Numbered from the stretch's first letter, positions 45,426 through 54,123 are shown. The stretch is DNA of 64,000 nucleotides from DASRWT01 sp963748485 (GCA_963748485.1 CAVVJF010000009.1:1488001-1552000), one strand, 5' to 3'. Notes: a model not told the origin generated them from the sequence alone. Translations and numbers: made by a program.

Positions 45426-45641
45426 GTGCAGGTCGTAGCGATCCGGACTCCCACGAGTCCCGCCTGGCGGTGGCGGATCGTGGACTATTCCGGTGTGATC
45501 GTCGAGGAGTCGCGCGAGACGTTCCCGTCCATCGCGGCGGCGGTCGCGCGCGGGAACACGCTACTCACGCAAATGAACACAGTCGATCGTTCGGTGCCGG
45601 CGCCCCCGTATCGCCCGAGTCCACCGATGCGACGCCGCTAA
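45426..45641 (+). CDS. Small conserved protein
   Basis: 71 aa with a GTG start 13 nt after the RRM gene. It reads AWRWRIVDYSGVIVEESRET then FPSIAAAVARGNTLLTQMN. The WRWRIVDYxGxxVEES..FPSIAAAxxxG pattern is a small uncharacterised family; it resembles a short beta-hairpin plus helix domain. The tail is Pro/Arg-rich. Probably in the same transcript as the RRM gene. Confidence 0.6.
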   Translation: MQVVAIRTPTSPAWRWRIVDYSGVIVEESRETFPSIAAAVARGNTLLTQMNTVDRSVPAPPYRPSPPMRRR

Positions 45642-45675
45642 GCGCGCCCGCCCCAGCCCCCCTGGGGCACGCTTA
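45639..45675. terminator. Hairpin between convergent genes
   Basis: TAAGCG...GCCCCAG-ccccc-CTGGGGC...CGCTTA: a 7-bp GC core (45650-45668) flanked by a further 6-bp match. It sits across the ends of the 45426 gene and ppk. Confidence 0.6.
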
Positions 45676-47745
45676 GTCGCCGCCCCCGTCTCCTCCGGTC
45701 GCCTCGTAGAGTCGCGCCTGCGAGCGGAGCGTCGGCCCCTCGGTCGCGCCGATGCGCTCGGACCCTCCGTCGGCGAGGATGCGTCGTGCCTTCACCGTAT
45801 CGGCGAGCTGGGTCTCGAGGATGTTGCGGATCTGGTTCTGTAGGACCGGGTCGAGTATGGGGAAGGCGATCTCGACGCGGCGGTCGAGGTTGCGGGGCAT
45901 CCAGTCCGCGGAGGCGAGCAGATACTCGCCCTCGCCCGCGTTCTCGAAGTACGAGATCCGCGCATGCTCGAGGTAGCGGTCCACGATCGAGATCACGCGG
46001 ATGTTCTCCGACAGCCCGGTCACCTCGGGGCGCAAGCAACAGATGCCGCGCACGATGAGGTCGATCCGAACCCCGGCCGCGCTAGCCGCGTACAGCTCCT
46101 CGATCAGCCGGCGATCGGCGAGGCCGTTCATCTTCGCGATGATGCGTGCGGGCCGTCCCGCCCGCGCGTTGGCGGCCTCACGACGGATGCGGGCGACGAG
46201 CCCGTTGCGAAGGTCGACGGGAGCCAAGACGAGATGGTGGAAGCCGGGCGGCCGCGTCGAGCCGGTCAGGAAGTTGAACAGCGCGGTGAGATCTTCGCCG
46301 AACGACTCACGACAGGTGAAGAGCCCTAGATCGCCGTAGAGCCCGCCCGTCCGCGCGTTGTAGTTGCCGGTGGCGATGTGGCAGTAGCGGCGGATGCCGT
46401 CCGCCTCCTGGCGCACGACGAGGCAGGCCTTGCAGTGCGTCTTGAGCCCGGGGACTCCGTACACGACGCGCGCGCCCACCGCCTCGAGGTCGCGGGCCCA
46501 TCGGATGTTGGCCTCCTCGTCGAAGCGCGCCCGGAGCTCCACGAGGACCGCAACCTCCTTGCCGTGCTCGACGGCCGTGCGCAAGGCATGGGCAATCGGC
46601 GAGGCGGGGCTCACGCGGTAGAGGGTCATCTTGATGGCGAGGACGTCGGGATCGACGGCCGCGTCGCGGACGAAGCGGGTGACGGCATCAAAGGCGTGAT
46701 ACGGGTGGTGCACGAGGACGTCGCGCGCGCGAATGGCGCTCCACATGTCGGACGCGGTGTCGAAGCCGGGAACGGTCTGCGCGGGCTCGGGCCGGTCTTT
46801 GAGCCGGGGCAGGTCGATCGCGTCGTAGAGCTGGGCCAGCGCGGCATAGGATGAGAAGCACTCACTCTCGTAGAGGTCGGTGGGGGCGAGCTCGAGCTCG
46901 GAGACGAGCGCGGCGCGGATGTCGGCCGGCAGGCCCGCGTGGTATTCCAGTCGCACCGCCGCCCCGAGACGACGCCCGCGGAGCCCCGCCTCGAGGCTGG
47001 CAACCAGATCGTCCGGCGCGCCGTGCGGCTTCAGGTTGGCGTCACGGGTGACGCGGATGACGTGGCTGGCGAGGACCTCGCCGCCGTTGTAGATGGTCGA
47101 CAGGCGTGGGCGGATGACGTCCTCGAGGAGGATGAAGGCGTGCTGCCCGGCGGAGGCGGGCAGGGCCACGAGGGTCGGCAGGATCTGGGTGGGGACGTGA
47201 AGCACGGAGAGTGAGCCGAGCGGGAGCCCGGAGGCCGCCGCCGGGCGGACGGAGACCACGAGACAGGGGGAGCGATTGCCAAGGTAGGGAAAGCGATGGC
47301 CGGGTTCAGCCGCCATCGGGGTCAGCACGGGCAGTAGGGTGCGATGGAAGTATGCGTCGAGGAAACGGACCTGCTCCTCCCCAAGCTCCGAAGGGCGCAG
47401 GATGACGATGCCTTCCGCCGCGAGCAGCGGGCTCACGCTCTCGCGGAAGCAACGCTGCTGCGCCTCCACCAGCTCGTGGGCCCTCGTGGCGACGGCCCCG
47501 AGCACCTCCACCGGGACGAGGCCGCCGAGCTCCGGCGTCTGATCGCGGGCGCCGACACGGCGCTTCAGCGCGGCCACGCGGACCATGAAGAACTCGTCGA
47601 GGTTCGCGCCGAAGATTGCGAGGAACTTCACCCGCTCGAGCAAAGGCACGCGCGGGTCCTGAGCTTCCTCGAGCACGCGGCGGTTGAACTCGAGCCATGA
47701 CAGCTCGCGGTTGACGAAGGAGTCCGTGTTCACCGTCACACTCAC
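45673..47745 (-). CDS. ppk1: Polyphosphate kinase
   Basis: 690 aa, GTG start overlapping the ppx stop. The N-terminal domain has VNRELSWLEFNRRVLEEAQD. Catalytic domains include HHPYHAFDAVTRFVRDAAVD, the first His motif RYCHIATGNYNARTGGLYGD and a second active-site region IVDRYLEHARISYFENAGEG. It makes and degrades polyphosphate using ATP. It is the last gene of the leftward sixA-RHH-ppx-ppk unit. Length is normal for the family. Confidence 0.98.
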   Translation of the reverse strand: MSVTVNTDSFVNRELSWLEFNRRVLEEAQDPRVPLLERVKFLAIFGANLDEFFMVRVAALKRRVGARDQTPELGGLVPVEVLGAVATRAHELVEAQQRCFRESVSPLLAAEGIVILRPSELGEEQVRFLDAYFHRTLLPVLTPMAAEPGHRFPYLGNRSPCLVVSVRPAAASGLPLGSLSVLHVPTQILPTLVALPASAGQHAFILLEDVIRPRLSTIYNGGEVLASHVIRVTRDANLKPHGAPDDLVASLEAGLRGRRLGAAVRLEYHAGLPADIRAALVSELELAPTDLYESECFSSYAALAQLYDAIDLPRLKDRPEPAQTVPGFDTASDMWSAIRARDVLVHHPYHAFDAVTRFVRDAAVDPDVLAIKMTLYRVSPASPIAHALRTAVEHGKEVAVLVELRARFDEEANIRWARDLEAVGARVVYGVPGLKTHCKACLVVRQEADGIRRYCHIATGNYNARTGGLYGDLGLFTCRESFGEDLTALFNFLTGSTRPPGFHHLVLAPVDLRNGLVARIRREAANARAGRPARIIAKMNGLADRRLIEELYAASAAGVRIDLIVRGICCLRPEVTGLSENIRVISIVDRYLEHARISYFENAGEGEYLLASADWMPRNLDRRVEIAFPILDPVLQNQIRNILETQLADTVKARRILADGGSERIGATEGPTLRSQARLYEATGGDGGGD

Positions 47746-48656
47746 CGGCCGAACGTCTCGCGGAGGAGGACGCCGTCGCGGACCCCGCGCGTGCAGACGA
47801 CGAGGGTCAGGTATCCGCCGTAGACCATGACCTCCTCGATGACGATGGCGCCGGCCAGGACGATGTCGGCGCGCTCGGAATTTAGCCCACGAATCTTGCT
47901 GCGCTTTCGCCGGGAGATGCCCTCCAGCCGCTCGCGGATCGCCGTGACGTCGGATTGCTTCAGCTCGAGCCCGTGGCGATGCTTGCGGTCGCCGCGCTCG
48001 GACCGGAGGTGGATCTTGGCCAGCGTGCGGACGATGCCGCCGAGGCCCACGATGACCTCGCCGCGCGTGGAGGGTGGTACTGCGTTGACGAGGTGCTGGC
48101 GAATGTCGCTGCGAAGGGCCTGAAGCTCGCGCGGCCGCGGTGGATCGTGGTGCAGGAAGCGCCGGGTGGTGCGCACGGCGCCGAGCGGCAGGCTCGCGCT
48201 GGACACGAGTCGTCGATCACGCACGCGGCTGAGCTGGAGGCTGGCGCCGCCGAGGTCCGCGACGATTCCGTTCGTGAACGGAAGGCTATCCACGGCGGCA
48301 TCGACGCCGAGCTGCGCTTCCTCGCGTGCGCTGAGGATCTGGACATCAACCCCCTCGCGGAGCCGGAGGGGATCGAGGAGGCGCTCGCGGTTGTCGGCGT
48401 CTCGCACCGCGGAGGTGGCGACGGCAACGATGCGCGGCCCGCGTCGCGCGGACGCGCAGTGCCTGAAGAAGTGATGAACCGCCCGCAGCGTCTGGGCAAC
48501 GGCACGGCGCGGGAGCGTGCCAGGTGCGCCTCCGCCCAGCCGCGTGGCCGCGCGCTCCTGCACGAGGACCTGGTAGCGTGCCTTGGGGACGATCCGGGCG
48601 AGGACCAGCCGGACGGCCGTCGAGCCCAGATCGACCACGGCCACCAGCTCGGCCAT
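47742..48656 (-). CDS. ppx: Exopolyphosphatase / Ppx-GppA family
   Basis: 304 aa, corresponding to the two-domain short form. Start MAELVAVVDLGSTAVRLVLA follows the small RHH gene by 4 nt; the open frame further upstream is not coding. Motifs: ATSAVRDADNRERLL, the catalytic Glu in LSAREEAQLGVDAA, phosphate loop ADLGGASLQLSRV and VGLGGIVRTLAKI. It degrades polyphosphate or pppGpp. GTGA overlap with ppk couples synthesis and breakdown enzymes. Confidence 0.95.
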   Translation of the reverse strand: MAELVAVVDLGSTAVRLVLARIVPKARYQVLVQERAATRLGGGAPGTLPRRAVAQTLRAVHHFFRHCASARRGPRIVAVATSAVRDADNRERLLDPLRLREGVDVQILSAREEAQLGVDAAVDSLPFTNGIVADLGGASLQLSRVRDRRLVSSASLPLGAVRTTRRFLHHDPPRPRELQALRSDIRQHLVNAVPPSTRGEVIVGLGGIVRTLAKIHLRSERGDRKHRHGLELKQSDVTAIRERLEGISRRKRSKIRGLNSERADIVLAGAIVIEEVMVYGGYLTLVVCTRGVRDGVLLRETFGR

Positions 48657-48660
48657 CAGA

Positions 48661-48843
48661 CTACTGGTTGTCGGATCGAGGCGTCCAGCTGCCCGCCGCG
48701 TACTCGCGCAATGCCTGCCGGAGCACGTGGCCCAGCGTGGTCGTTTCACGCGCGGCTCGGGCGCGCGCCGCGCGCTGCAGCTCGCGGGACACCCCCCGGA
48801 CAAGGTAGATCCCGGACCGTGCCGTCACCGCCAAGGCGTTCAC
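48661..48843 (-). CDS. Small ribbon-helix-helix-like protein
   Basis: 60 aa, GTG start overlapping the sixA stop. It reads VTARSGIYLVRGVSRELQRA then RETTTLGHVLRQALREYA: a strand followed by two helices, as in CopG/Arc-type ribbon-helix-helix proteins. It could autoregulate the sixA-ppx-ppk unit or be a lone antitoxin-like protein. No toxin gene is next to it. Confidence 0.6.
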   Translation of the reverse strand: MNALAVTARSGIYLVRGVSRELQRAARARAARETTTLGHVLRQALREYAAGSWTPRSDNQ

Positions 48844-49400
48844 GGAACGGGCTTCCAACCGTCGGCGGCCGGGCCGTTGTCGTTCGGCTTGGGGCCCCTG
48901 ATCTCGGTCGGGTCGGCGAGCGCCCGGAGGACGCGGGGTGGTAGGAACCACACGAGGCGGCCGGTGCTGGCGGGCCCATTGGGGAGGTCCACGAAGGCCG
49001 CGCCGCCCTTCTTGAAGGCGAGGCGCTCGGCGCTGGGTGACCCCACCATGCGCGCGAGCAGGGTGCCCAGCAGGGGCTCGTGCCCGACGAGGGCGACCGT
49101 CGCGTCAGGCGGCTGCAGCGCCAGCGCGGCGACGATCGCGTCGGCGTGGTCGCCCGCGAGAGCGGGCTCGAGCACGGGCTCGAGATTCATGAACGCCCCC
49201 GCGGTGATCGCGGCGGTGTCGCGTGCGCGGGTCCGGGGACTCGTCATGATGGTGTCCACGCGGCGGACGATGCGGCCCAGGCCGCGCGCGGCGATGCCAA
49301 ACTGGGCGCGGGCCCCCTTGGTGAGCGGGCGCCGGGCATGGGGCCCGTCGGACTTCCCTCGAGCCACCGCACGCGCGTGACGAACGAGCAGTACCTTCAT
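48840..49400 (-). CDS. sixA: SixA-type phosphohistidine phosphatase
   Basis: 186 aa. It has the histidine-phosphatase start KVLLVRHARAVA, DTIMTSPRTRARDTA (Arg of the phosphate pocket) and the second catalytic His in VALVGHEPLLGTLL. SixA removes phosphate from His residues of phosphotransfer proteins. No Shine-Dalgarno precedes the ATG, and TACACT lies 8 nt upstream, so the transcript is probably leaderless. It heads the leftward unit that ends in ppk. Confidence 0.93.
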   Translation of the reverse strand: MKVLLVRHARAVARGKSDGPHARRPLTKGARAQFGIAARGLGRIVRRVDTIMTSPRTRARDTAAITAGAFMNLEPVLEPALAGDHADAIVAALALQPPDATVALVGHEPLLGTLLARMVGSPSAERLAFKKGGAAFVDLPNGPASTGRLVWFLPPRVLRALADPTEIRGPKPNDNGPAADGWKPVP

Positions 49401-49407
49401 GTGCTCG

Positions 49408-49481
49408 AGTGTATCGATCGCGCCAGGGCGGGACCATTGGACCTTGGTCCAGTAGGCAAGCGGAGCAGCGTCGACTACCCT
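49408..49481. promoter_or_regulatory. Bidirectional TGGACC-dyad promoter: sixA and 49505 gene
   Basis: Perfect dyad TGGACCTTGGTCCA (49438-49451). Leftward, TACACT (49413-49408) after 24 nt; rightward, TACCCT (49476-49481) after 24 nt. Same layout as the groES site. Confidence 0.7.
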
Positions 49482-49504
49482 TGGCTCAGGAGGCGCGCAC
49501 GAGC

Positions 49505-49888
49505 ATGAGCGACGCGAAGGCCCGGGCTGACGTCACGCCCGCGGACGAGATCAAGCGGACGTCGGGCCCCCAGACGACGAACGGGCGCCAGTGGCAGGTT
49601 CAGCTGAACGGCACACCCTCCCCCGCGTGGTTGGCGATCTTCAGGGAGTTCTCGGCGCGGATGCTCCCACAGCGTGTGGAATTCGACCGCGCCGCCGCTA
49701 TCTTCAAGAGCGACGAGAGCGGGGTGGAGCAGTGGGTCGAATCGATCGACAAGTGGATCGCCTCCACGAACGCCCGCCACATGACGAACCTCGAACAGGT
49801 GTGGCGGGAGCGCTCCGACCGGGCCGACGCCGAGACGCGCGAGGGGGAGCGCATCCAGCGACTGAACGACCGGTTCAAGAATCTGTAG
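49505..49888 (+). CDS. Conserved protein of unknown function
   Basis: 127 aa, ATG after AGGAGG. The sequence WQVQLNGTPSPAWLAIFREF is followed by PQRVEFDRAAAIFKSDESGV and WVESIDKWIASTN, then a charged helix ending in QRLNDRFKNL. It looks soluble and alpha/beta; no known domain is recognised. It starts a two-gene unit under the dyad promoter, which ties it to the groESL/ppk stress set. Confidence 0.7.
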   Translation: MSDAKARADVTPADEIKRTSGPQTTNGRQWQVQLNGTPSPAWLAIFREFSARMLPQRVEFDRAAAIFKSDESGVEQWVESIDKWIASTNARHMTNLEQVWRERSDRADAETREGERIQRLNDRFKNL

Positions 49889-50152
49889 ATGGCTAGCTCA
49901 TCCGGGCCCCCCCGCGTGCCGGGGGGAGACGTGCGGTACTCGCCCAGCCCCCCGCTCAAGGTCGGCGACGTCGTGATCAGAAGCCACCGCCTGCTGAAGA
50001 CGCACGGCACCGTCGTGCGCGTGGGAATTCCGCGCTCACGCGGCACCCAGCGAGTCTGGGTCAAGTGGGACCACCCGCATACGCTTCCCAATCCCAGCCT
50101 CGAGCAGTCGGACACGCTCGATGGGGTTCCGGACGCGGACGCGGGCGGGTAA
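49889..50152 (+). CDS. Small protein of unknown function, SH3-like
   Basis: 87 aa, immediately after the previous stop (0 nt gap). The core LKVGDVVIRSHRLLKTHGTV then VRVG and RVWVKWDHP has the spacing of a small SH3/KOW-like beta barrel (GDVV...GTVVRV...V.V.W). Function unknown. Probably co-transcribed with its upstream neighbour. Confidence 0.6.
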   Translation: MASSSGPPRVPGGDVRYSPSPPLKVGDVVIRSHRLLKTHGTVVRVGIPRSRGTQRVWVKWDHPHTLPNPSLEQSDTLDGVPDADAGG

Positions 50153-50217
50153 ATCAGACCAGGGTTGGCGCTTGCGAACGTGTTGCTCCCCTCGCGCCAA
50201 ATCTGCCCAAGCATCAC

Positions 50218-50262
50218 TGGACTTTGGTCCAGCTATCGGCCCGCCGCCGCTGCCGCTAGAGT
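50218..50262 (+). promoter_or_regulatory. TGGACT/GGTCCA activator site plus -10 box
   Basis: TGGACTTTGGTCCA (50218-50231, one mismatch to the dyad), 25-nt spacer, TAGAGT (50257-50262), 8 nt before an ATG without Shine-Dalgarno. Confidence 0.65.
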
Positions 50263-50270
50263 GACTACCG

Positions 50271-50555
50271 ATGAAAGTCGCGATCGGCTTGATCGGGCTC
50301 GGCGTCGCTGGCGGAACCATTCCCACCGGCTTGGCCGGCCTTGCCCATGCCGGGGCGGTGGCCGGCGGCACCGCCGCCGCCCTCGCGCTCTTGGTGGGTG
50401 TATGCCTCGCCGCGCAGGTTCTTGTTCGCCGGAGATCCCGCACGACCGGACCGGGGGCGAAGATGGCGTCCTTCCGTCCCGCCGATCCGCTCCCCCGCTC
50501 GCGGCATCTACCGCTCCCCGCGTCGACGCTCTCGGCCGCGCCGCATCACCCATAG
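50271..50555 (+). CDS. Small glycine-rich membrane protein
   Basis: 94 aa. Residues 1-58 are almost wholly hydrophobic (VAIGLIGLGVAGGTIPTGLA, then a GTAAALALLVGVCLAAQVLV helix): two transmembrane segments with small residues. The tail is basic and Pro-rich. The start is supported by the activator site and -10 box exactly positioned for a leaderless message. Function unknown. Confidence 0.6.
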   Translation: MKVAIGLIGLGVAGGTIPTGLAGLAHAGAVAGGTAAALALLVGVCLAAQVLVRRRSRTTGPGAKMASFRPADPLPRSRHLPLPASTLSAAPHHP

Positions 50556-50559
50556 CCGC

Positions 50560-50808
50560 TCACGACGGCTCGGGCGTACCGAGCCAGAAGGGCGTCGTCT
50601 TGCCGATACGTTCGAGCACGGCGCGGCGCTCGGCGGCTCGTTTCGGGTACCACGTCGAGAGGTAGTCCGGATCGAGCATGTGCCGGCGCGTCTCGGTGCC
50701 GAAGAAGGCGACCAGGTCGGCCACGGCGATGAAGCCGAGCCCGGCCTCCGACCCCGGGTTGAACTGGGCCCAGCGGCGTGCGTGGTCTTCCGACCGGAAG
50801 AGGTTCAT
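50560..50808 (-). CDS. MerB-like C-terminal part
   Basis: 82 aa, beginning MNLFRSEDHARRWAQFNPGS and ending GKTTPFWLGTPEPS. The NLFRSExHARRW block is what follows the catalytic core in organomercurial-lyase-like proteins. It starts 6 nt after the end of the MerB-like gene upstream. It may be a separate subunit or the result of an old split of one gene. No mercury-resistance genes are nearby. Confidence 0.55.
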   Translation of the reverse strand: MNLFRSEDHARRWAQFNPGSEAGLGFIAVADLVAFFGTETRRHMLDPDYLSTWYPKRAAERRAVLERIGKTTPFWLGTPEPS

Positions 50809-50814
50809 GCCCGT

Positions 50815-51282
50815 TCAGAGGAAGGGCGGCCGCCCGCGCGACGGGCCGAAGCCCCAGTTCAAGTGGCCCACGAGCCCGGGCGGATCGACGGCGACGAGCT
50901 CGCCATCGCGCATCTCGATGCGCATGGGGTCACCGCAGTCCAGGCAGGGCGCTTCGACGCGGACGGTGGCACCCGGGAACAGCCACGTGACGGAAGTGGC
51001 CTCGAAGCCGCACTGGGCGAACCACTTCTGCTCGCCGCCCACCGTGACCCGGTACTGGGTGGGGAGGTTGTTGAGCGGCGGAAACGACGCGACGTAGTCG
51101 GTATCGGGATGCAGCCAGCCGATCGGGTAGGCCTGCATCACGTCGAGCAAGAGCCGGCGGCCGTCCTCGACGGAGAGGGCCAGCGCCGAAGCCATCTCCG
51201 CGTAGTGGGGCGCGCGGCCGTGGTCGACAAGCCCGCGCATGATGAGGTGGAACATTCCATCGAGCAGCCGGGCATCAGCCAT
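50815..51282 (-). CDS. Alkylmercury-lyase (MerB)-like protein
   Basis: 155 aa. An N-terminal winged-helix-like region (YAEMASALALSVEDGRRLLL) precedes the MerB-like core YRVTVGGEQKWFAQCGFEAT then VTWLFPGATVRVEAPCLDCG. The Cys of QCGFEA aligns with the catalytic Cys of MerB, but the residue three after it is Glu instead of Asp. An additional CLDCG is present. Real MerB enzymes cleave C-Hg bonds; many relatives have other or unknown roles, and the absence of merA/merR makes mercury resistance unproven. Confidence 0.6.
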   Translation of the reverse strand: MADARLLDGMFHLIMRGLVDHGRAPHYAEMASALALSVEDGRRLLLDVMQAYPIGWLHPDTDYVASFPPLNNLPTQYRVTVGGEQKWFAQCGFEATSVTWLFPGATVRVEAPCLDCGDPMRIEMRDGELVAVDPPGLVGHLNWGFGPSRGRPPFL

Positions 51283-51307
51283 CTCGGTCTCCTCCTATGT
51301 GATCGGC

Positions 51308-51313
51308 TAGACT
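51308..51313 (+). promoter_or_regulatory. -10-like TAGACT for a leaderless transcript
   Basis: TAGACT ends 6 nt before the GTG start of the following gene, which has no ribosome site. No dyad lies upstream here. Confidence 0.4.
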
Positions 51314-51319
51314 CGCTCC

Positions 51320-52207
51320 GTGCCGCGACCCCGCCTGGCCGTCCTCGCGCTGGCGCTCCTCGCGCAGGCCTGCGCTACCGCTCCAGGCATCGGGCCAGCG
51401 CGGGTGCGTTTCTCCGCGCTGGATCAGCAGGCCACCGCGATCGACGGCTACCTGGTGCGCCCGCCCGGCGGCGGCCCGCATCCCGCCGTCGTGCTCATGC
51501 ACGGCTGCGGCGGGCCGCTCACCGCAGCGGGCCGGCTCAGCTCGCGCGAGACCGACTGGGCGGAGCTGCTGGCCGCCCAGGGCTACGCCGTGCTCATGGT
51601 CGACAGCTTCACGCCTCGCGGGATCCAGCGGATGTGCTCGCCGGACCGCTTCGACGTACACGTGTACCTCCAGCGTCCGCGGGATGCGTACGGGGCCCTC
51701 CAGTATCTCCAGGGTCTGCCCTTCGTGCGGAGCGACCGCGTCGCGGTAGTGGGCTGGTCGCAGGGCGGCGGCGTGGTACTGCTCAGCGTGCGCGCGGACA
51801 GCCTGGGCCGGCCGCCGGCGCTGCCGCGCGGCGACTTCCGCGCCGCGGTGGCCTTCTATCCCGCCTCCTGCCGCGAGGGTGCGCACCGCCTGCCCTGGAC
51901 GAGCCCCATCCCCACGCTCGTGCTGGTGGGCGAGCTCGACAACTGGACGCCGGCCGGCCCCTGTCAGGGCCTGGTGGCCGCCGCCGCGGGGCGGGGCTCC
52001 GACGTCCGCATCCGCGTCTATCCGGGGGCGTACCACGACTTCGACTGGCCCGGCTTGCCCATGCGCGCGCGGCCGGAGTTCCGCACCGCCGCCGGCGTGG
52101 TACCGGTCACCGGGATGGACTCCACGGCGCGCGAGGACGCGCAGCGTCAGGTCACGCGCTTCCTGGCGCAGCACCTTGGGGCAATCGTCCGCGGTCACCC
52201 CCCGTGA
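51320..52207 (+). CDS. Dienelactone-hydrolase-family lipoprotein
   Basis: 295 aa, GTG start. A lipoprotein signal peptide (LAVLALALLAQAC, lipidated Cys ~18) is followed by an alpha/beta-hydrolase: oxyanion region AVVLMHGCGG, nucleophile Ser in GWSQGG (~149), acid in VGELDNWTPA, His in YPGAYHDFDW. It hydrolyses ester or lactone bonds at the envelope; substrate unknown. Its 3' end overlaps the convergent amine oxidase gene by 13 nt. Confidence 0.85.
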   Translation: MPRPRLAVLALALLAQACATAPGIGPARVRFSALDQQATAIDGYLVRPPGGGPHPAVVLMHGCGGPLTAAGRLSSRETDWAELLAAQGYAVLMVDSFTPRGIQRMCSPDRFDVHVYLQRPRDAYGALQYLQGLPFVRSDRVAVVGWSQGGGVVLLSVRADSLGRPPALPRGDFRAAVAFYPASCREGAHRLPWTSPIPTLVLVGELDNWTPAGPCQGLVAAAAGRGSDVRIRVYPGAYHDFDWPGLPMRARPEFRTAAGVVPVTGMDSTAREDAQRQVTRFLAQHLGAIVRGHPP

Positions 52208-54123
52208 CAGCACGCGGCGTGCGCGAGGGGCCGAGGGACATCGAGCGCCGGGTTCCGGTCGAAGAAGCCGGCCGGCTTGAGCATGAAGCCGATGGTCGCC
52301 ACCGGCATCACCGGCCAATCCTCCGGACGCACGACGTGGTGCGCGCCGAAGGTGTACCAGACCACGAGGTCGGTGTTCTCGACGGGCGCGTCGTCCTCGA
52401 CATAGCTCGGTAACCCCGCCCCGCCGGGATGCTGATTCGGGTACTCTCCCGCCGCGTACCGCTCGCGCGGATCGTAGCGGGTGACCCAGAGATGCCGGGT
52501 CATGAACCCCGCGCGCCGGGTGACGGCGGCCTCCGGCCCGGCGAACGGGCGGACGTTCTCGCCCGGCATCAGCTTGTACGCCACCGGCTCGCCCAGCCGG
52601 TTGCGGACGGACGGGTTGACGATCTTCCAGAAGCGGCCGGCGAGCGGATCGAGCATCCGCCGGGCCTGCATCTCCGACGGCAGCACGGTGACCTGGGCAC
52701 GGAAGGCGTTCCCGTGCGGGTTTTCCGGGCCGGCGGCATCCGCGACGGTGTTCACCTCGTGGACCGAGTTGTCGAGCCCCTCCACCATGGTGTCGAGACG
52801 GGCGCAGAAGAAATGCTGGTGGATGGGCCCGTACACTCCGGGCGCCACCAGCTCGCCCCACGGCGGCTTCACGCCGAGCGGCTCGGCGCCGTTCGAGATG
52901 ATCCCCGTAAGCTTGACCTCGAGCTGGATGGAGCCGTCCTGGTAGAAGCACCAGTAGAAGCCGTACTCGTAGTTGCCGACGGTGGAGATGGAGGACACCA
53001 CGAGCCGGCGCGAGCGCCGCACCTCCGTCTGACCGAGGCGCCAGTCGAAATGCTTCCACAGGATGCCCGCGTCCTCCTCGTGAATGCAGATCGCGTTCGG
53101 CAAGGTCACCGCGCGCCCCTGCGCATCGTTGACCACGGCGTCGAGATAGCGAATGTCGCCCAGGCAGTCGCAGCCGTTCTGCAGCGCGTTGGCGAGCATG
53201 CCGATCCCGAACTCGCCCACGTCGAAGGCGTTGCGATGGAAATAGGTCGGCCGTGGATCGCCGTACGGAACGACCATATCGGCGACGGAGGCCCGGTACA
53301 GGATGGGGCGCTCCCGCGCCCCGTCCTCGTAGGACACCGTGTGGATCACCAGGCCCTCGCGAGGCGTGAACCCCACGCGCATCCGCCACTTCTGCCAGCG
53401 AAGCTCGTGGCCGCGGAGCTCGAAGCTCGGGCCCTCCGACTGGCGGATCTCGAGCGGCCGGAGGCCCGCCCGCGTCCCCGCCGCCTCAGCCGAATAGTCG
53501 GCATCCTCCGGCGGCAGCGGAACGACCCCGCCGTCCTCCACGCGCAGGACCTTCATGGCGTTGAGATCGACGACGGTGAGCAGGTTCGCGACGGGACGGG
53601 CGTACCCGTTGTCGCGCTCGTGCCGCCGGACCCAGGTGAGCGCGCGGACCAGGCGATGGCCCTCGTCCTCCGGGAACGCGAAGTGGCCCGCCGACCAGGG
53701 GTCCACCATGGCCAGACCGAAGTCTGTGACCCCGCGCCGGCGCATGGCCTCCTGCCAGCGCGGATCGGCCTTCACCGCCGCCTCGCATCCCACGGCCTCG
53801 TCGAGGACGATGGCCGGCTGCACCCCCGGCGCGTGCTCCCAGGAAAGCACGCCGCCGCGCGAGAGCGAGACGACGGCCTCGTAGGTCCGCCCCGCCGCGG
53901 TGTCGATGAGCACCACGGAAGCCGCCCGCTCCACGGCGTCGCCGGGACGGTGCGCGAGCACCACCTTCTTGGCCGGCTCGTGGAGCATGATGAAGATGGC
54001 CCGCGCCTCCGGCCCAAGCCGCCGCTCCTCGCGGAGGATCGCCCACGCCCGATCGACCTCACCGGCACTCAGGGGGTCCAGCGGATGCGCGCTCGCGGTC
54101 ACCTCGTTCACCGTCGTTGCCAT
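52195..54123 (-). CDS. Copper-containing primary amine oxidase
   Basis: 642 aa, ATG after AAAGGAG; longer upstream frame unsupported. The topaquinone-forming Tyr is in VGNYEYGFYW (~386), the catalytic base Asp in NAFDVGEFGIG (~302), and Cu ligands in IHQHFF (~436) and TRHLWVTRYD (~543). It oxidises primary amines (for example tyramine or histamine) to aldehyde, NH3 and H2O2. No signal peptide is evident, so it is probably cytosolic. The C-terminus AHAACCHGG carries an odd CC pair. Confidence 0.95.
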   Translation of the reverse strand: MATTVNEVTASAHPLDPLSAGEVDRAWAILREERRLGPEARAIFIMLHEPAKKVVLAHRPGDAVERAASVVLIDTAAGRTYEAVVSLSRGGVLSWEHAPGVQPAIVLDEAVGCEAAVKADPRWQEAMRRRGVTDFGLAMVDPWSAGHFAFPEDEGHRLVRALTWVRRHERDNGYARPVANLLTVVDLNAMKVLRVEDGGVVPLPPEDADYSAEAAGTRAGLRPLEIRQSEGPSFELRGHELRWQKWRMRVGFTPREGLVIHTVSYEDGARERPILYRASVADMVVPYGDPRPTYFHRNAFDVGEFGIGMLANALQNGCDCLGDIRYLDAVVNDAQGRAVTLPNAICIHEEDAGILWKHFDWRLGQTEVRRSRRLVVSSISTVGNYEYGFYWCFYQDGSIQLEVKLTGIISNGAEPLGVKPPWGELVAPGVYGPIHQHFFCARLDTMVEGLDNSVHEVNTVADAAGPENPHGNAFRAQVTVLPSEMQARRMLDPLAGRFWKIVNPSVRNRLGEPVAYKLMPGENVRPFAGPEAAVTRRAGFMTRHLWVTRYDPRERYAAGEYPNQHPGGAGLPSYVEDDAPVENTDLVVWYTFGAHHVVRPEDWPVMPVATIGFMLKPAGFFDRNPALDVPRPLAHAACCHGG

